From: Negativicutes bacterium | GTDB taxonomy: Bacteria; Bacillota; Negativicutes; Anaeromusales; Anaeromusaceae | Reading direction: 5' to 3' | NCBI GenBank assembly: GCA_009929485.1 | Contig: SAAJ01000006.1 | Span: forward strand, 32,483 to 96,482 | Length of the DNA: 64,000 bases | Shown: positions 26,038-33,551 of the stretch, one piece after another | Layout: the number at the start of each line of letters is the position of its first letter | How positions within the stretch are numbered: the stretch's first letter is position 1 | Program-made: the position numbers and the translations under genes | The notes under the pieces: generated by a model | Database searches by the model: none | Told to the model about the DNA's origin: nothing | What the model saw: the letters and a program-made list of their open reading frames with translations, nothing else

Positions 26038-27515
26038 TATTTAGAAACACCCATAATATTCATCATTTTTTTCGCCACATCTGTATTATCATAATACCCG
26101 TCAAAAACGCCGCTGCCGGTTCCTTGGGCATACACAGGCACAGCCACGCCAGTATGAGCATAGGTGGTCCAGCCAATCCCCGCGCGCTGATTCAACAGAT
26201 GAGTCACCGTTACAGAGAAGGGCTCGTAGGGTCCGTATGCCAAGGTAGTTTCTTCGTCAGCAGGACGTTTTTTGGGATCGATCATGCTGAAAGCCAACGC
26301 TTGAGCCAAACGATTTTTCTCGTAGGCAGTCAATTCATTCATGCCAAATTGGTTGGCCAACGCAGGCAGCCAGTCATCCAAATTGGCATTAGAAGCGCCT
26401 ACTTGATCGCGGTAGGTTTTGATCTGTTTGTCAAATTCTTCATAAGACAAGGTCTGTCCGCCCAATTTACTGAAGAACGTCTTGTAACCAGTACCGGCAA
26501 AGCCAATGGTCATGCCGCCGGTCTCATGGTCGCCAGTAACGACAATCAATGTTTCATCCGGATGTTTGGCATAGAACTTCAGCGCTTCTGCAATGGCTTC
26601 TTCAAATGCCATGACATCCTTTACAGTTGTCGCCGCATCATTAGCATGGCAAGCCCAATCGACCTTGCCGCCTTCCACCATCATGAAAAAGCCGTTCTGA
26701 TTATCCAGCACCTCAATGCCTTTGCGGGTAAACTCAGCTAAAGACACTTTTTCGCCACGGTCAATTTCATAGGACATGGCTTCTTCCGCCGCCAGGTTTG
26801 GAGCAATGGCAATCGTTTTGCCGCTGCCGCGGCCAATCTTCTGGATTTCTTCGATCGAAAGAGCTACTTGATAGCCTTTTTGTTTGGCAATATCCAGCAA
26901 ATTAGGCTGGTCTTTTTTCTTGCCTGTAGGCGCCAACAGACCGCCGCCGGCAAAATAATCAAAATTGCTGTTAATCATTTCCTGACCAATTTCATAATAG
27001 TTTTTGCGAGTCGGTTGATGCGCATAAAAAGCGCCTGGAGTTGCATGGTCCAAGGACACACTAGAGACAATGCCTACTTTCATGCCTTTTTCCTTGGCCA
27101 TTTCCGCCATGGTTTTAAACTTCACACTCTTTGTAGGATCCATGCCCAAAATGTCATTATTGGTTTTGTTGCCAGTCGCCAGTGCCGTTCCTGCGGCAGC
27201 TGATTCCGTAATGAATGTATCCGCCGACTGCGTCCGCTGCACGCCCTGATGAGAAAAGGCGGTAAAATTCATAGGCTGCCTGCCCATAGGTCCGTTGCCA
27301 TTCTGAGTCCCTTTGAAGATTTCCGTAGAGTTAATCTGGCTCAATGCCATACCGTCGCCAATAAAGTAAAATACGTATTTCGCTTTTTTCCCATAGTAAG
27401 CCTGGTCATTGGCCGCGTCAGCCACTGCGTTAGTCTGCGGCATAACCAATGCCACCAAAATCGCCACCATCACCGCCAGCGCAGCACAGGGCATCAGCCA
27501 TTTTTTCTTATTCAC
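26037..27515 (-). CDS. alkaline phosphatase, exported
   Basis: Secreted or membrane-anchored phosphomonoesterase of 492 residues. The N-terminal signal (LMPCAALAVMVAILVALVMP) is followed by the metal site YFIGDGMALSQ. The nucleophile serine lies in ITESAAAGTALATGNKTNN (TES in place of the usual TDS), and the late metal histidines are in VTGDHETGGMT and YAHTGVAVPVYAQG. Domain order matches PhoA-type enzymes. It is transcribed with the YibE/F gene. No clear Pho box could be confirmed upstream. Confidence 0.93.
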   Translation of the reverse strand: MNKKKWLMPCAALAVMVAILVALVMPQTNAVADAANDQAYYGKKAKYVFYFIGDGMALSQINSTEIFKGTQNGNGPMGRQPMNFTAFSHQGVQRTQSADTFITESAAAGTALATGNKTNNDILGMDPTKSVKFKTMAEMAKEKGMKVGIVSSVSLDHATPGAFYAHQPTRKNYYEIGQEMINSNFDYFAGGGLLAPTGKKKDQPNLLDIAKQKGYQVALSIEEIQKIGRGSGKTIAIAPNLAAEEAMSYEIDRGEKVSLAEFTRKGIEVLDNQNGFFMMVEGGKVDWACHANDAATTVKDVMAFEEAIAEALKFYAKHPDETLIVVTGDHETGGMTIGFAGTGYKTFFSKLGGQTLSYEEFDKQIKTYRDQVGASNANLDDWLPALANQFGMNELTAYEKNRLAQALAFSMIDPKKRPADEETTLAYGPYEPFSVTVTHLLNQRAGIGWTTYAHTGVAVPVYAQGTGSGVFDGYYDNTDVAKKMMNIMGVSK

Positions 27516-27604
27516 ATAATCTCCTCCTACTATGTATTTTTTCTACCTCCTCTAGTATAAAAATTCTATGTAAAGTTCACGCTATGAAATTGTTAATTTT
27601 TAGT

Positions 27605-27638
27605 AAATAAAAAAGCCTCCGTCAAAACGGAAGCTTTT
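27605..27638 (-). terminator. terminator after the acyl-CoA dehydrogenase gene
   Basis: Stem AAAAGCTTCCGT/ACGGAGGCTTTT (one G-T pair, 4-base loop), then a T-run on the minus strand, directly after the stop at 27654. Confidence 0.85.
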
Positions 27639-27653
27639 CTGCTGCCTATTGGG

Positions 27654-28787
27654 TCAATACAAAACCGCATTAGCAATAACTAAGCGCTGAATCTGGTTGG
27701 TCCCTTCATAGATCTGCATAATCTTCGCATCACGCATATATTTTTCCGCCGGGTACTCTTTCGAGTAGCCATAGCCGCCCATAACCTGCACGGCATCCAC
27801 GGTCACTTTCATAGCTACATCAGAAGCAAAGCATTTGGCCATTGCCGCTTCCTTGGAGTAAGGCATCCCCTGATCTTTGAGCCAGCAAGCCTTGTGCACT
27901 AACAGCCGCGCCGCCTCGATTTGCATAGCCATATCGGCCACCATCGCCTGCACCAGTTGAAAAGAAGCCACTGGCTTATTGAACTGCTGGCGCTCTTTGG
28001 CGTATTTCACTGCGCAGTCCAAAGCCGCCTGTGAGATTCCTACAGATACGGCTCCCACCAAAGGGCGGGCCGCATCGAGCGTTTTCATAGCGAGTTTAAA
28101 GCCTTCGCCTTCCCGACCGATGCGTTGTTCTTCCGGTACTCGCACGCCGTCGAGAATCAACTCGCAAGTATCTGACGCGCATATCCCCATTTTTTCTTCT
28201 TTTTTCCCTACGGAAAAGCCTGGAGTTCCTTTTTCTAAAACGAAAGCTGTCAAACCGCGAATGCCAGCCGCTTTGCGTGTATTAGCAAAAACAACAAATA
28301 TCTCAGCGTTGGAAGCATTGGTAATAAAGCATTTATTGCCATTTAAGACATATTCATTGCCGTCCTTTACAGCCGACGTAACAACGCCCCCCGCATCAGA
28401 ACCTGCATTGGGCTCTGTCAGCGCAAATGCCGCCAGCTTTCCTTCGTTCAATTTGTCAAAAAAGAACTTCTTTTGCGCATCCGTCCCTAACAGCAATACC
28501 GGATACGCCGCCAATGCATTGGCAGCAATACTGGTAGCCACGCCAGCGCAGCCTTTGCCGATTTCCTCGTACAGCAGCGCTACTGTCATCGCGTCAAGTC
28601 CAGGACCGCCGTATTCTTCAGGAACAATCAAGTTCAACAGGCCCATTTCATGAAATTTTTCCTGCAAGCCTGGACGCATACCGCCTGCGGCGTCCATCTC
28701 TCCAGCGTATGGCGCAACTTCTTTTGCAATGAATTCTTGGGTCATGTTTTTCAAGTCCACTTGATCCTGGGTCCATTGAAAACCCAT
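27654..28787 (-). CDS. acyl-CoA dehydrogenase
   Basis: FAD enzyme that introduces a double bond into an acyl-CoA; 377 residues. Visible are the flavin/substrate signature AFALTEPNAGSDAGG (about 122-136) and the second signature QVMGGYGYSKEYPAEKYMRDAKIMQIYEGTNQIQRL, where the glutamate of YEGT is the likely catalytic base. It resembles short-chain (butyryl-type) enzymes. It stands alone, without adjacent etfAB or thiolase, so its pathway cannot be read from the context. Confidence 0.95.
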   Translation of the reverse strand: MGFQWTQDQVDLKNMTQEFIAKEVAPYAGEMDAAGGMRPGLQEKFHEMGLLNLIVPEEYGGPGLDAMTVALLYEEIGKGCAGVATSIAANALAAYPVLLLGTDAQKKFFFDKLNEGKLAAFALTEPNAGSDAGGVVTSAVKDGNEYVLNGNKCFITNASNAEIFVVFANTRKAAGIRGLTAFVLEKGTPGFSVGKKEEKMGICASDTCELILDGVRVPEEQRIGREGEGFKLAMKTLDAARPLVGAVSVGISQAALDCAVKYAKERQQFNKPVASFQLVQAMVADMAMQIEAARLLVHKACWLKDQGMPYSKEAAMAKCFASDVAMKVTVDAVQVMGGYGYSKEYPAEKYMRDAKIMQIYEGTNQIQRLVIANAVLY

Positions 28788-28890
28788 AAATACCCTCCTT
28801 GCCTGCCCGGCACGACGCTCCCCTCAGCAAGAGATTCAACCGTCTCTTCCGGCAATTGCCGCAATAGTATCTTTTTTCTTACAGTATACA

Positions 28891-29658
28891 TTAATTGGAT
28901 ATTTTTGTATACCATGCCCCCAGCCAGGCCACTACCGCCGCTGCGCTTTCCTTAAAATGCTCGCTAAAACGATGATCCGCTCCTTCTAAAACCACTAGTT
29001 TACAGGGACCCTTGGCAACATCCGCATAAGCGCAAGCCTGCTCTGCCGAAGCCAATTCGTCCTCTGTTCCATGCAAAACGAGCAAGGGCAATGAGCCCAA
29101 CGCCGCCAACTTTGCCAGCAAGTTCAGCGTTGCAAAGCCGCCAATAAAATCCGGTTCCAAATGAAGGCTGCCCCATTCGTCCTGCAAATTCACGCTGCTT
29201 CCTTGCTGCAACTGCCTATAAACTGCCAGGCCCAAAGCATTTTGAAAGGTCGCCTGCAAATCACTAGGAGTCGCCCATAAGCAAAGCCCCTTCACCCGCT
29301 TTCCCAGCTTGCTGGCTGCCAGAAGAGAGGCACAACCGCCCATACTGCGGCCTAAAAGAACCAATGACATCCAGCCTTGGCGCTGCATCCACCCGGTTAC
29401 GCAAAGAAGTTCTTCTACCTGCCTGTCCAAAGACTCACACGGCGTAAAATCAAAGCGAACTACGCCCATGCCTCTGGCGCTCACCTGCTCAGCCAATTCC
29501 ACAGCCCGGCCATGTCCGTCCTTAGAACCGCGAAAGCCATGGCTCATTACCAGCCAAGAAGCCTCTTGCGCGGCTACGCCTTGCGGATAATGTACAACCG
29601 CCTGCAGCTCACGCCGCGGTCCGACAATACCTACTTCTTCCAATAACCTATTTTTCAT
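28891..29658 (-). CDS. alpha/beta hydrolase
   Basis: 255-residue serine hydrolase. The oxyanion region WLVMSHGFRGSKDGHGRA, the nucleophile elbow LLGRSMGGCASLL, the acid in LHGTEDELASAE and the histidine in GADHRFSEHF form a complete triad. No signal peptide is seen, so it is cytoplasmic. The substrate is unknown; the pattern resembles small esterases or acyl-peptide-like hydrolases. It is a single gene between the dehydrogenase and the riboswitch-controlled cell-wall gene. Confidence 0.88.
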   Translation of the reverse strand: MKNRLLEEVGIVGPRRELQAVVHYPQGVAAQEASWLVMSHGFRGSKDGHGRAVELAEQVSARGMGVVRFDFTPCESLDRQVEELLCVTGWMQRQGWMSLVLLGRSMGGCASLLAASKLGKRVKGLCLWATPSDLQATFQNALGLAVYRQLQQGSSVNLQDEWGSLHLEPDFIGGFATLNLLAKLAALGSLPLLVLHGTEDELASAEQACAYADVAKGPCKLVVLEGADHRFSEHFKESAAAVVAWLGAWYTKISN

Positions 29659-29705
29659 AGCACACCTCTCAAGCGCTTTCCTTACGGCAAAACGTATAAA
29701 TTCTA

Positions 29706-29729
29706 AAAGGCAGGCCTAAGCCTGCCTTT
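29706..29729 (-). terminator. terminator after the 3D-domain gene
   Basis: A perfect 10-bp stem AAAGGCAGGC/GCCTGCCTTT with a 4-base loop and a short T-run on the minus strand, 13 bases after the gene. Confidence 0.75.
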
Positions 29730-29741
29730 AGTAAGTACTTC

Positions 29742-30347
29742 TTATAAAATGTACACCGTAATATGTCTGACGCCAAAATTGATAGCTTCTTGATGGCTGT
29801 CAAAAGCCAAGTCAATAACATGGCCTTTAATGGCGCCGCCGGTATCATCGGCTATGGCAAAGCCGTATCCGGGAATATACAGTCTAGTCCCCAATGGAAT
29901 TACATGCGGATCTACCGCCACTAAGCCCTTGTGCAGCAGATTACCGCGAGCTGTATAGCTGCCGCAGCCAGGGTCGAACCGTGAATACGCTGTAGCCTTC
30001 ATATGCATAGACCGACCAAAACGCCCCGGCTGGTCTTGAGCCCTTTCAAGGGCGCTCAGCGTACCTGCATCAACCACTCCGGTCACTCCCAGGCCGCTCA
30101 TGCTTTGAAAATCAGCAACCGCCTGCCAAGTTTGCGGACCGAATACGCCATCCACAGCCGCAGCATAAAATCCCTGATTGGCTAAAAAATGCTGTATTCG
30201 CATGACATTTTCCCCGCGCATACCCTGCTGTACAACCTGGTGTTCTTGGCGCACCACAGGCGGCGCCGCCGTTGCCGCAAATACCGACGACAACATGCAG
30301 AAGAAGCCGCAGAACGCAAAAAACACAATTTGCTTTAAAAACCTCAA
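29742..30347 (-). CDS. secreted peptidoglycan-binding and 3D-domain protein
   Basis: 201 residues. A signal peptide (QIVFFAFCGFFCMLSSVFA) is followed by a peptidoglycan-binding domain (MRIQHFLANQGFYAAAVDGVFGPQTWQAVADFQ). The C-terminal 3D domain reads MKATAYSRFDPGCGSYTARGNL, VAVDPHVIPLGTRLYIPGYGFAIADDTGGAIKGHVIDLAF, and its three conserved aspartates give it its name. Such proteins are probable lytic transglycosylases acting on the wall. The start is a TTG with GAGGTG upstream. A c-di-AMP riboswitch precedes it, tying wall turnover to c-di-AMP. Confidence 0.93.
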   Translation of the reverse strand: MRFLKQIVFFAFCGFFCMLSSVFAATAAPPVVRQEHQVVQQGMRGENVMRIQHFLANQGFYAAAVDGVFGPQTWQAVADFQSMSGLGVTGVVDAGTLSALERAQDQPGRFGRSMHMKATAYSRFDPGCGSYTARGNLLHKGLVAVDPHVIPLGTRLYIPGYGFAIADDTGGAIKGHVIDLAFDSHQEAINFGVRHITVYIL

Positions 30348-30370
30348 GCTGAATCACCTCTCTTTAAACT

Positions 30371-30492
30371 CCTGCCTCCGAGGTTAGCTGTCGGGTTCGG
30401 GTTGAAAAAGAGAGAGAAAATACCCTTCCGCCTAGGCGGATTCACCCCATAAGTTGGTTCCCCCGTACCATTACGATGGATTCGGCAGTACA
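30371..30492 (-). promoter_or_regulatory. c-di-AMP riboswitch (ydaO/yuaA type)
   Basis: The minus strand shows the conserved ydaO blocks in order: CCGAATCC, GGGGGAACCAA, GGGGTGAATCCGC, AGGGTAT, then CCGAACCCGACAGCTAACCTC followed by GGAGGC. It lies between a promoter and a cell-wall hydrolase gene, the classical setting. The ligand normally turns expression off. Confidence 0.95.
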
Positions 30493-30497
30493 TTGTT

Positions 30498-30527
30498 ATC
30501 TTACTCCATTTCTTACCGCTCCGTCAA
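30498..30527 (-). promoter_or_regulatory. promoter of the c-di-AMP riboswitch transcript
   Basis: TTGACG (30522-30527), an 18-base spacer and TAAGAT (30498-30503) on the minus strand, placing the start just before the riboswitch. Confidence 0.7.
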
Positions 30528-30570
30528 GGCTTGCTACTAGACACCCGCGTTGCGAAGCCGCCTTCGTCTT

Positions 30571-31797
30571 TTAGGCAAGCAGCCGGCGCAGCATAACCGT
30601 AAGCACCTGCACACCAGCCTCAATATCTTCAGGAGCTGCGTATTCATCAGGATGATGGCTGACGCCATCGCGGGAGCGCACGAAAAGCATGCCGGCCGGT
30701 GTAATCTTAGCCATATTCATAGCGTCGTGTCCGGCGCCGCTGACTGAACGCATCCACTCAACGCCCACTTCTTCCGCCGCTTTTTCCGCTAACGCAACCA
30801 ATTCCTCATCCATCGCTACCGGTTTGTCCGCCGAAAGCATTTCAATGGTCACTGGCGTTTCGTAATCTTCCGCGATAGAAAGAGCCGCGTCTTTTATTTC
30901 CTGAAGACTTTCCACAATGTATTCGTAATCAGTTCCGCGCAAATCCACCCACAATTCCGCCTTGCCCGGCACTACATTCATCGCGCCAGGATAGACTTTG
31001 AGATTTCCAACAGTCGCCACTATATCATCTTCCGCATGATCATTAGCAATATTACGGATAGCCAGCACCAACTCCGACGCACTAACCAACGCATCATATC
31101 GATCATGCATAGGCGTAGTGCCCGAATGACCGGCCATACCGGTCACCGTCATTTTAAAGCGCGTCGGCGCGGCAATAGCCTCCACAACGCCCACAGCAGC
31201 GCCGCGTTCCTCAAGCTGCTTGCTTTGATCAATATGCAGTTCCAAATAAGCTTGATAGGTTTGCTCCGCTATAACACATTGCTTTAAATTTTCAAAAGAG
31301 AGCCCTTCCGCTGCTAACGCCGCAGGAAAGGTAACCCCTTGACTATCTACAGCTCGCTCCCAAGCGTTCAAATTAGCACTGCCTGTCATCGCCTTGCTGC
31401 CCATTGTCGAGTGAGAAAACCGGCTAGACTCTTCCGCAACAAAGACAATCACTTCCACCGTGCGGCGCAGCGGGCCTGCCGCCTTCAACCGTCCTACCGC
31501 GGCAAGAGCGCCCACAACGCCCACAACCCCGTCATAGTGTCCGCCATGCGGCACTGTATCCACGTGCGAACCCAGCGCCACTGGCGGCAGCTGCGGCTCT
31601 GCTCCCTCCAAACTGCCAATCACATTGCCGATGGCGTCGATGCGCACTTTCATGCCTAAAGACTCCATTATAGAAGCGACATAACACCGCGCTTCCTTAT
31701 CGGCAACCGTAAAAGCCAAACGATTGGCCGCACCCGACTCATCCGCCCCCATGGAGGCGATAGTATTGATGGTTTCCACAATCCACTGTTGGTCCAT
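30571..31797 (-). CDS. M20 family amidohydrolase (N-carbamoyl-amino-acid hydrolase/allantoate amidohydrolase type)
   Basis: Binuclear metal amidase of 408 residues acting on carbamoyl or ureido amino acids or related compounds. Metal ligands appear in VALGSHVDTVPHGGHYDG, in the FVAEESSRF acid loop (family usually EEGSRF), in LHIDQSKQLEE (family usually LHIEQG) and in the final SGAGHDAMNMA. The dimerisation domain lies between. An ATG at 31863 overlaps the upstream gene; the ATG at 31797 has AAGGAGG and is chosen. Exact substrate cannot be read. Confidence 0.88.
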   Translation of the reverse strand: MDQQWIVETINTIASMGADESGAANRLAFTVADKEARCYVASIMESLGMKVRIDAIGNVIGSLEGAEPQLPPVALGSHVDTVPHGGHYDGVVGVVGALAAVGRLKAAGPLRRTVEVIVFVAEESSRFSHSTMGSKAMTGSANLNAWERAVDSQGVTFPAALAAEGLSFENLKQCVIAEQTYQAYLELHIDQSKQLEERGAAVGVVEAIAAPTRFKMTVTGMAGHSGTTPMHDRYDALVSASELVLAIRNIANDHAEDDIVATVGNLKVYPGAMNVVPGKAELWVDLRGTDYEYIVESLQEIKDAALSIAEDYETPVTIEMLSADKPVAMDEELVALAEKAAEEVGVEWMRSVSGAGHDAMNMAKITPAGMLFVRSRDGVSHHPDEYAAPEDIEAGVQVLTVMLRRLLA

Positions 31798-31819
31798 TAG
31801 AGAGCCTCCTTCTCCTAAA

Positions 31820-32491
31820 CTATAAGATCGCCCCTTGCACCGTCTCCAACCCCAAACGATCAATCATACGTCCTAAACGTTCGTTTTTATTGGCATTTGC
31901 TTTATAATACGTCACAATCCGATCGACTAAAGCAAGGACTTCCTCTTGATTCAAGCCTTGGGCCACTTCATTGCCCAAACGAGGCTTTACGCCTCCGTTG
32001 CCCCCCATCAGCACCGTAAACCCTTTCGGCAAGCCAATAATGCCGATATCTTTCAGCACTGGCTCTGTACAAGCGTTTACACACCCGGAAACTGCAATTT
32101 TAAATTTAGAAGGCAGTTCCATGCCGTGATAGCGTTCGTCCAAGGCCAACCCCAGCGTTACTCCATCTTGCTGCGCCCGCTTGCAAAAATGCGTAGCCGG
32201 ACAAATTTTTACGCTGCGCACGCAAAGGCCAATGGCATGCCCTTTGTCCATGCCCAGTTCCTCCCAGACCTTGTCAATATCCTCTTCTTTGATCCCAACA
32301 ATGGCAATACGCTGCGCCATTGTTAGTTTCAGCGCCTGGGCCTGGTACTTTTTCGCAACATCTGCAATCTTATGCAATACATCTGGATCTAAAATAATGC
32401 CTCCGGGAATATGCGGCGCAACAGCATAGGTATTGCGATCCCTTTGTACAATAGCGCCTTTTTCCAGCATGTCCATTTTTTGTGTCGTCAT
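31820..32491 (-). CDS. siroheme/4Fe-4S nitrite-sulfite reductase-like protein
   Basis: A 223-residue stand-alone reductase half. An N-terminal ferredoxin-like half-domain (IDKVWEELGM) precedes the cluster ligands CPATHFC (C-x5-C) and SGCVNACTEP (C-x3-C), the canonical siroheme-4Fe-4S signature. GLPKGFTVLMGGNGGVKPRLG follows. It is about half the size of true sulfite or nitrite reductases and has no partner subunit nearby, so it is better called a small siroheme-type protein of unknown substrate. Confidence 0.85.
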   Translation of the reverse strand: MTTQKMDMLEKGAIVQRDRNTYAVAPHIPGGIILDPDVLHKIADVAKKYQAQALKLTMAQRIAIVGIKEEDIDKVWEELGMDKGHAIGLCVRSVKICPATHFCKRAQQDGVTLGLALDERYHGMELPSKFKIAVSGCVNACTEPVLKDIGIIGLPKGFTVLMGGNGGVKPRLGNEVAQGLNQEEVLALVDRIVTYYKANANKNERLGRMIDRLGLETVQGAIL

Positions 32492-32574
32492 AACAACCTC
32501 CGCGAATCAATATTATTTAAGAAAAAACTTCTTTTAAATTATACCTTGCTTGTCACAATTTGACCAGCACCTTC

Positions 32575-32709
32575 TTAAAATAAAGCTGATCCGACCATAA
32601 GCAGCAAGAGAATCACCGCCACCCCGCCACCGATATACATGGCCACACGCCCCATTTTGCGGCTTTCTTCCCGATGCATCACTTTACGGCTGATTCCTTT
32701 TGTGCGCAT
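32575..32709 (-). CDS. 44-residue single-span membrane protein
   Basis: A short frame with a strong AGGAGGGG ribosome site and ATG at 32709. The first ~21 residues are charged and basic (MRTKGISRKVMHREESRKMG); then follows one hydrophobic helix (VAMYIGGGVAVILLLLMVGS) and a three-residue tail. Topology should be N-in. I do not recognise a family. It stands alone between the siroheme protein and the divergent tpx gene. The rest of 32492-32862 holds no other gene that I can see. Confidence 0.65.
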   Translation of the reverse strand: MRTKGISRKVMHREESRKMGRVAMYIGGGVAVILLLLMVGSALF

Positions 32710-32862
32710 GTTTGCCCCTCCTGCCTTGCCTTGCTTTATCTAGTAATTATTTTCGCTATCGTTTTTTAAAACCCCTGCTCTTTCACCGTTTTCTTCCTTG
32801 TTTAACAACAAAATGATTCCTTTAGCTCGAAAAATACTTTAAACAATAGCTCACTATATAAT

Positions 32863-32905
32863 CAATAATAATTATTGTTGACATTTCCACTCAGTTTGAT
32901 AGAAT
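32863..32905 (+). promoter_or_regulatory. tpx promoter with PerR/Fur-type palindrome
   Basis: CAATAATAATTATTG (32863-32877) is a perfect 7-1-7 inverted repeat of the PerR/Fur type. Right after it comes TTGACA (32878-32883), a 16-base spacer and TAGAAT (32900-32905). Binding there would block the -35, fitting peroxide control of a peroxidase. Confidence 0.7.
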
Positions 32906-32982
32906 ATAAGTGTAGTTGAAAAATATTATTATTTAGCTTCGATTATTGTTTATAAAACCTAAAAATAAAAGGAGGCTTTTAC

Positions 32983-33495
32983 ATGGAAAAGCGAACTGGT
33001 TACTTAAAAATGAAAGGAAACCCCTTGACCCTTTTGGGGCGGGAATTAAAAGTTGGTGAAAAGGCGCCGGAATTTCAAGCGCTCACGCAAGATTTACAGC
33101 CCTTCTCGCTGTCTGACACAGCCGGCAAGCTCCGTGTCGTTAGCGTAGTACCATCGATTGATACGCCTGTATGCGATGCACAGACACGGTTTTTCAATCA
33201 AGATGCATCCAAATTCCCGGATGTCGCCATTCTCTCCATCAGTGTGGATTTACCCTTCGCCATCAAGCGATACTGCGCCGCTCAAGGCATCGAAAATCTT
33301 ACCACCCTTTCGGACCACAAAGCCCTCGATTTTGGCTCTAAATACGGTTTTGTCATCGAAGAGCTGCGCCTGCTCTCCCGCGGCGTCATCGTCATCGACA
33401 AAGACGATGTCATTCGCTACATCCAGTATGTTCCCAATGTAGAAGACGCACCTGATTTCGACAGCGCCTTAGCGGCTGTAAAAGCGCTTTCTTAA
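32983..33495 (+). CDS. tpx: thiol peroxidase Tpx
   Basis: Atypical 2-Cys peroxiredoxin reducing peroxides with thioredoxin. The peroxidatic cysteine lies in VVPSIDTPVCDAQTRFF (about 55-71), the resolving one in IKRYCAAQGIENL (about 91). The substrate arginine is in EELRLLSRGVIVID. At 170 residues it is complete. GGAGG precedes the ATG. It has its own PerR-like promoter and a symmetric terminator shared with polC. Likely electron donor is a thioredoxin such as the one at 19.4 kb (inference). Confidence 0.95.
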   Translation: MEKRTGYLKMKGNPLTLLGRELKVGEKAPEFQALTQDLQPFSLSDTAGKLRVVSVVPSIDTPVCDAQTRFFNQDASKFPDVAILSISVDLPFAIKRYCAAQGIENLTTLSDHKALDFGSKYGFVIEELRLLSRGVIVIDKDDVIRYIQYVPNVEDAPDFDSALAAVKALS

Positions 33496-33499
33496 GAAA

Positions 33500-33547
33500 A
33501 AGCAAAAAAGATCCCGGAGCCATATGGTTCCGGGATCTTTTTTGCTT
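33500..33547. terminator. bidirectional terminator between tpx and polC
   Basis: An almost perfect inverted repeat (AAGCAAAAAAGATCCCGG and its complement around a central CATATG), with A-rich and T-rich ends on both strands. Confidence 0.88.
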
Positions 33548-33551
33548 AAAC

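Noticed and set aside
27516..27600. Possible Pho box upstream of the alkaline phosphatase gene
   Set aside because: Only one TTTACA-like and one TTTATA-like hexamer were seen, without the spaced repeat pattern needed.
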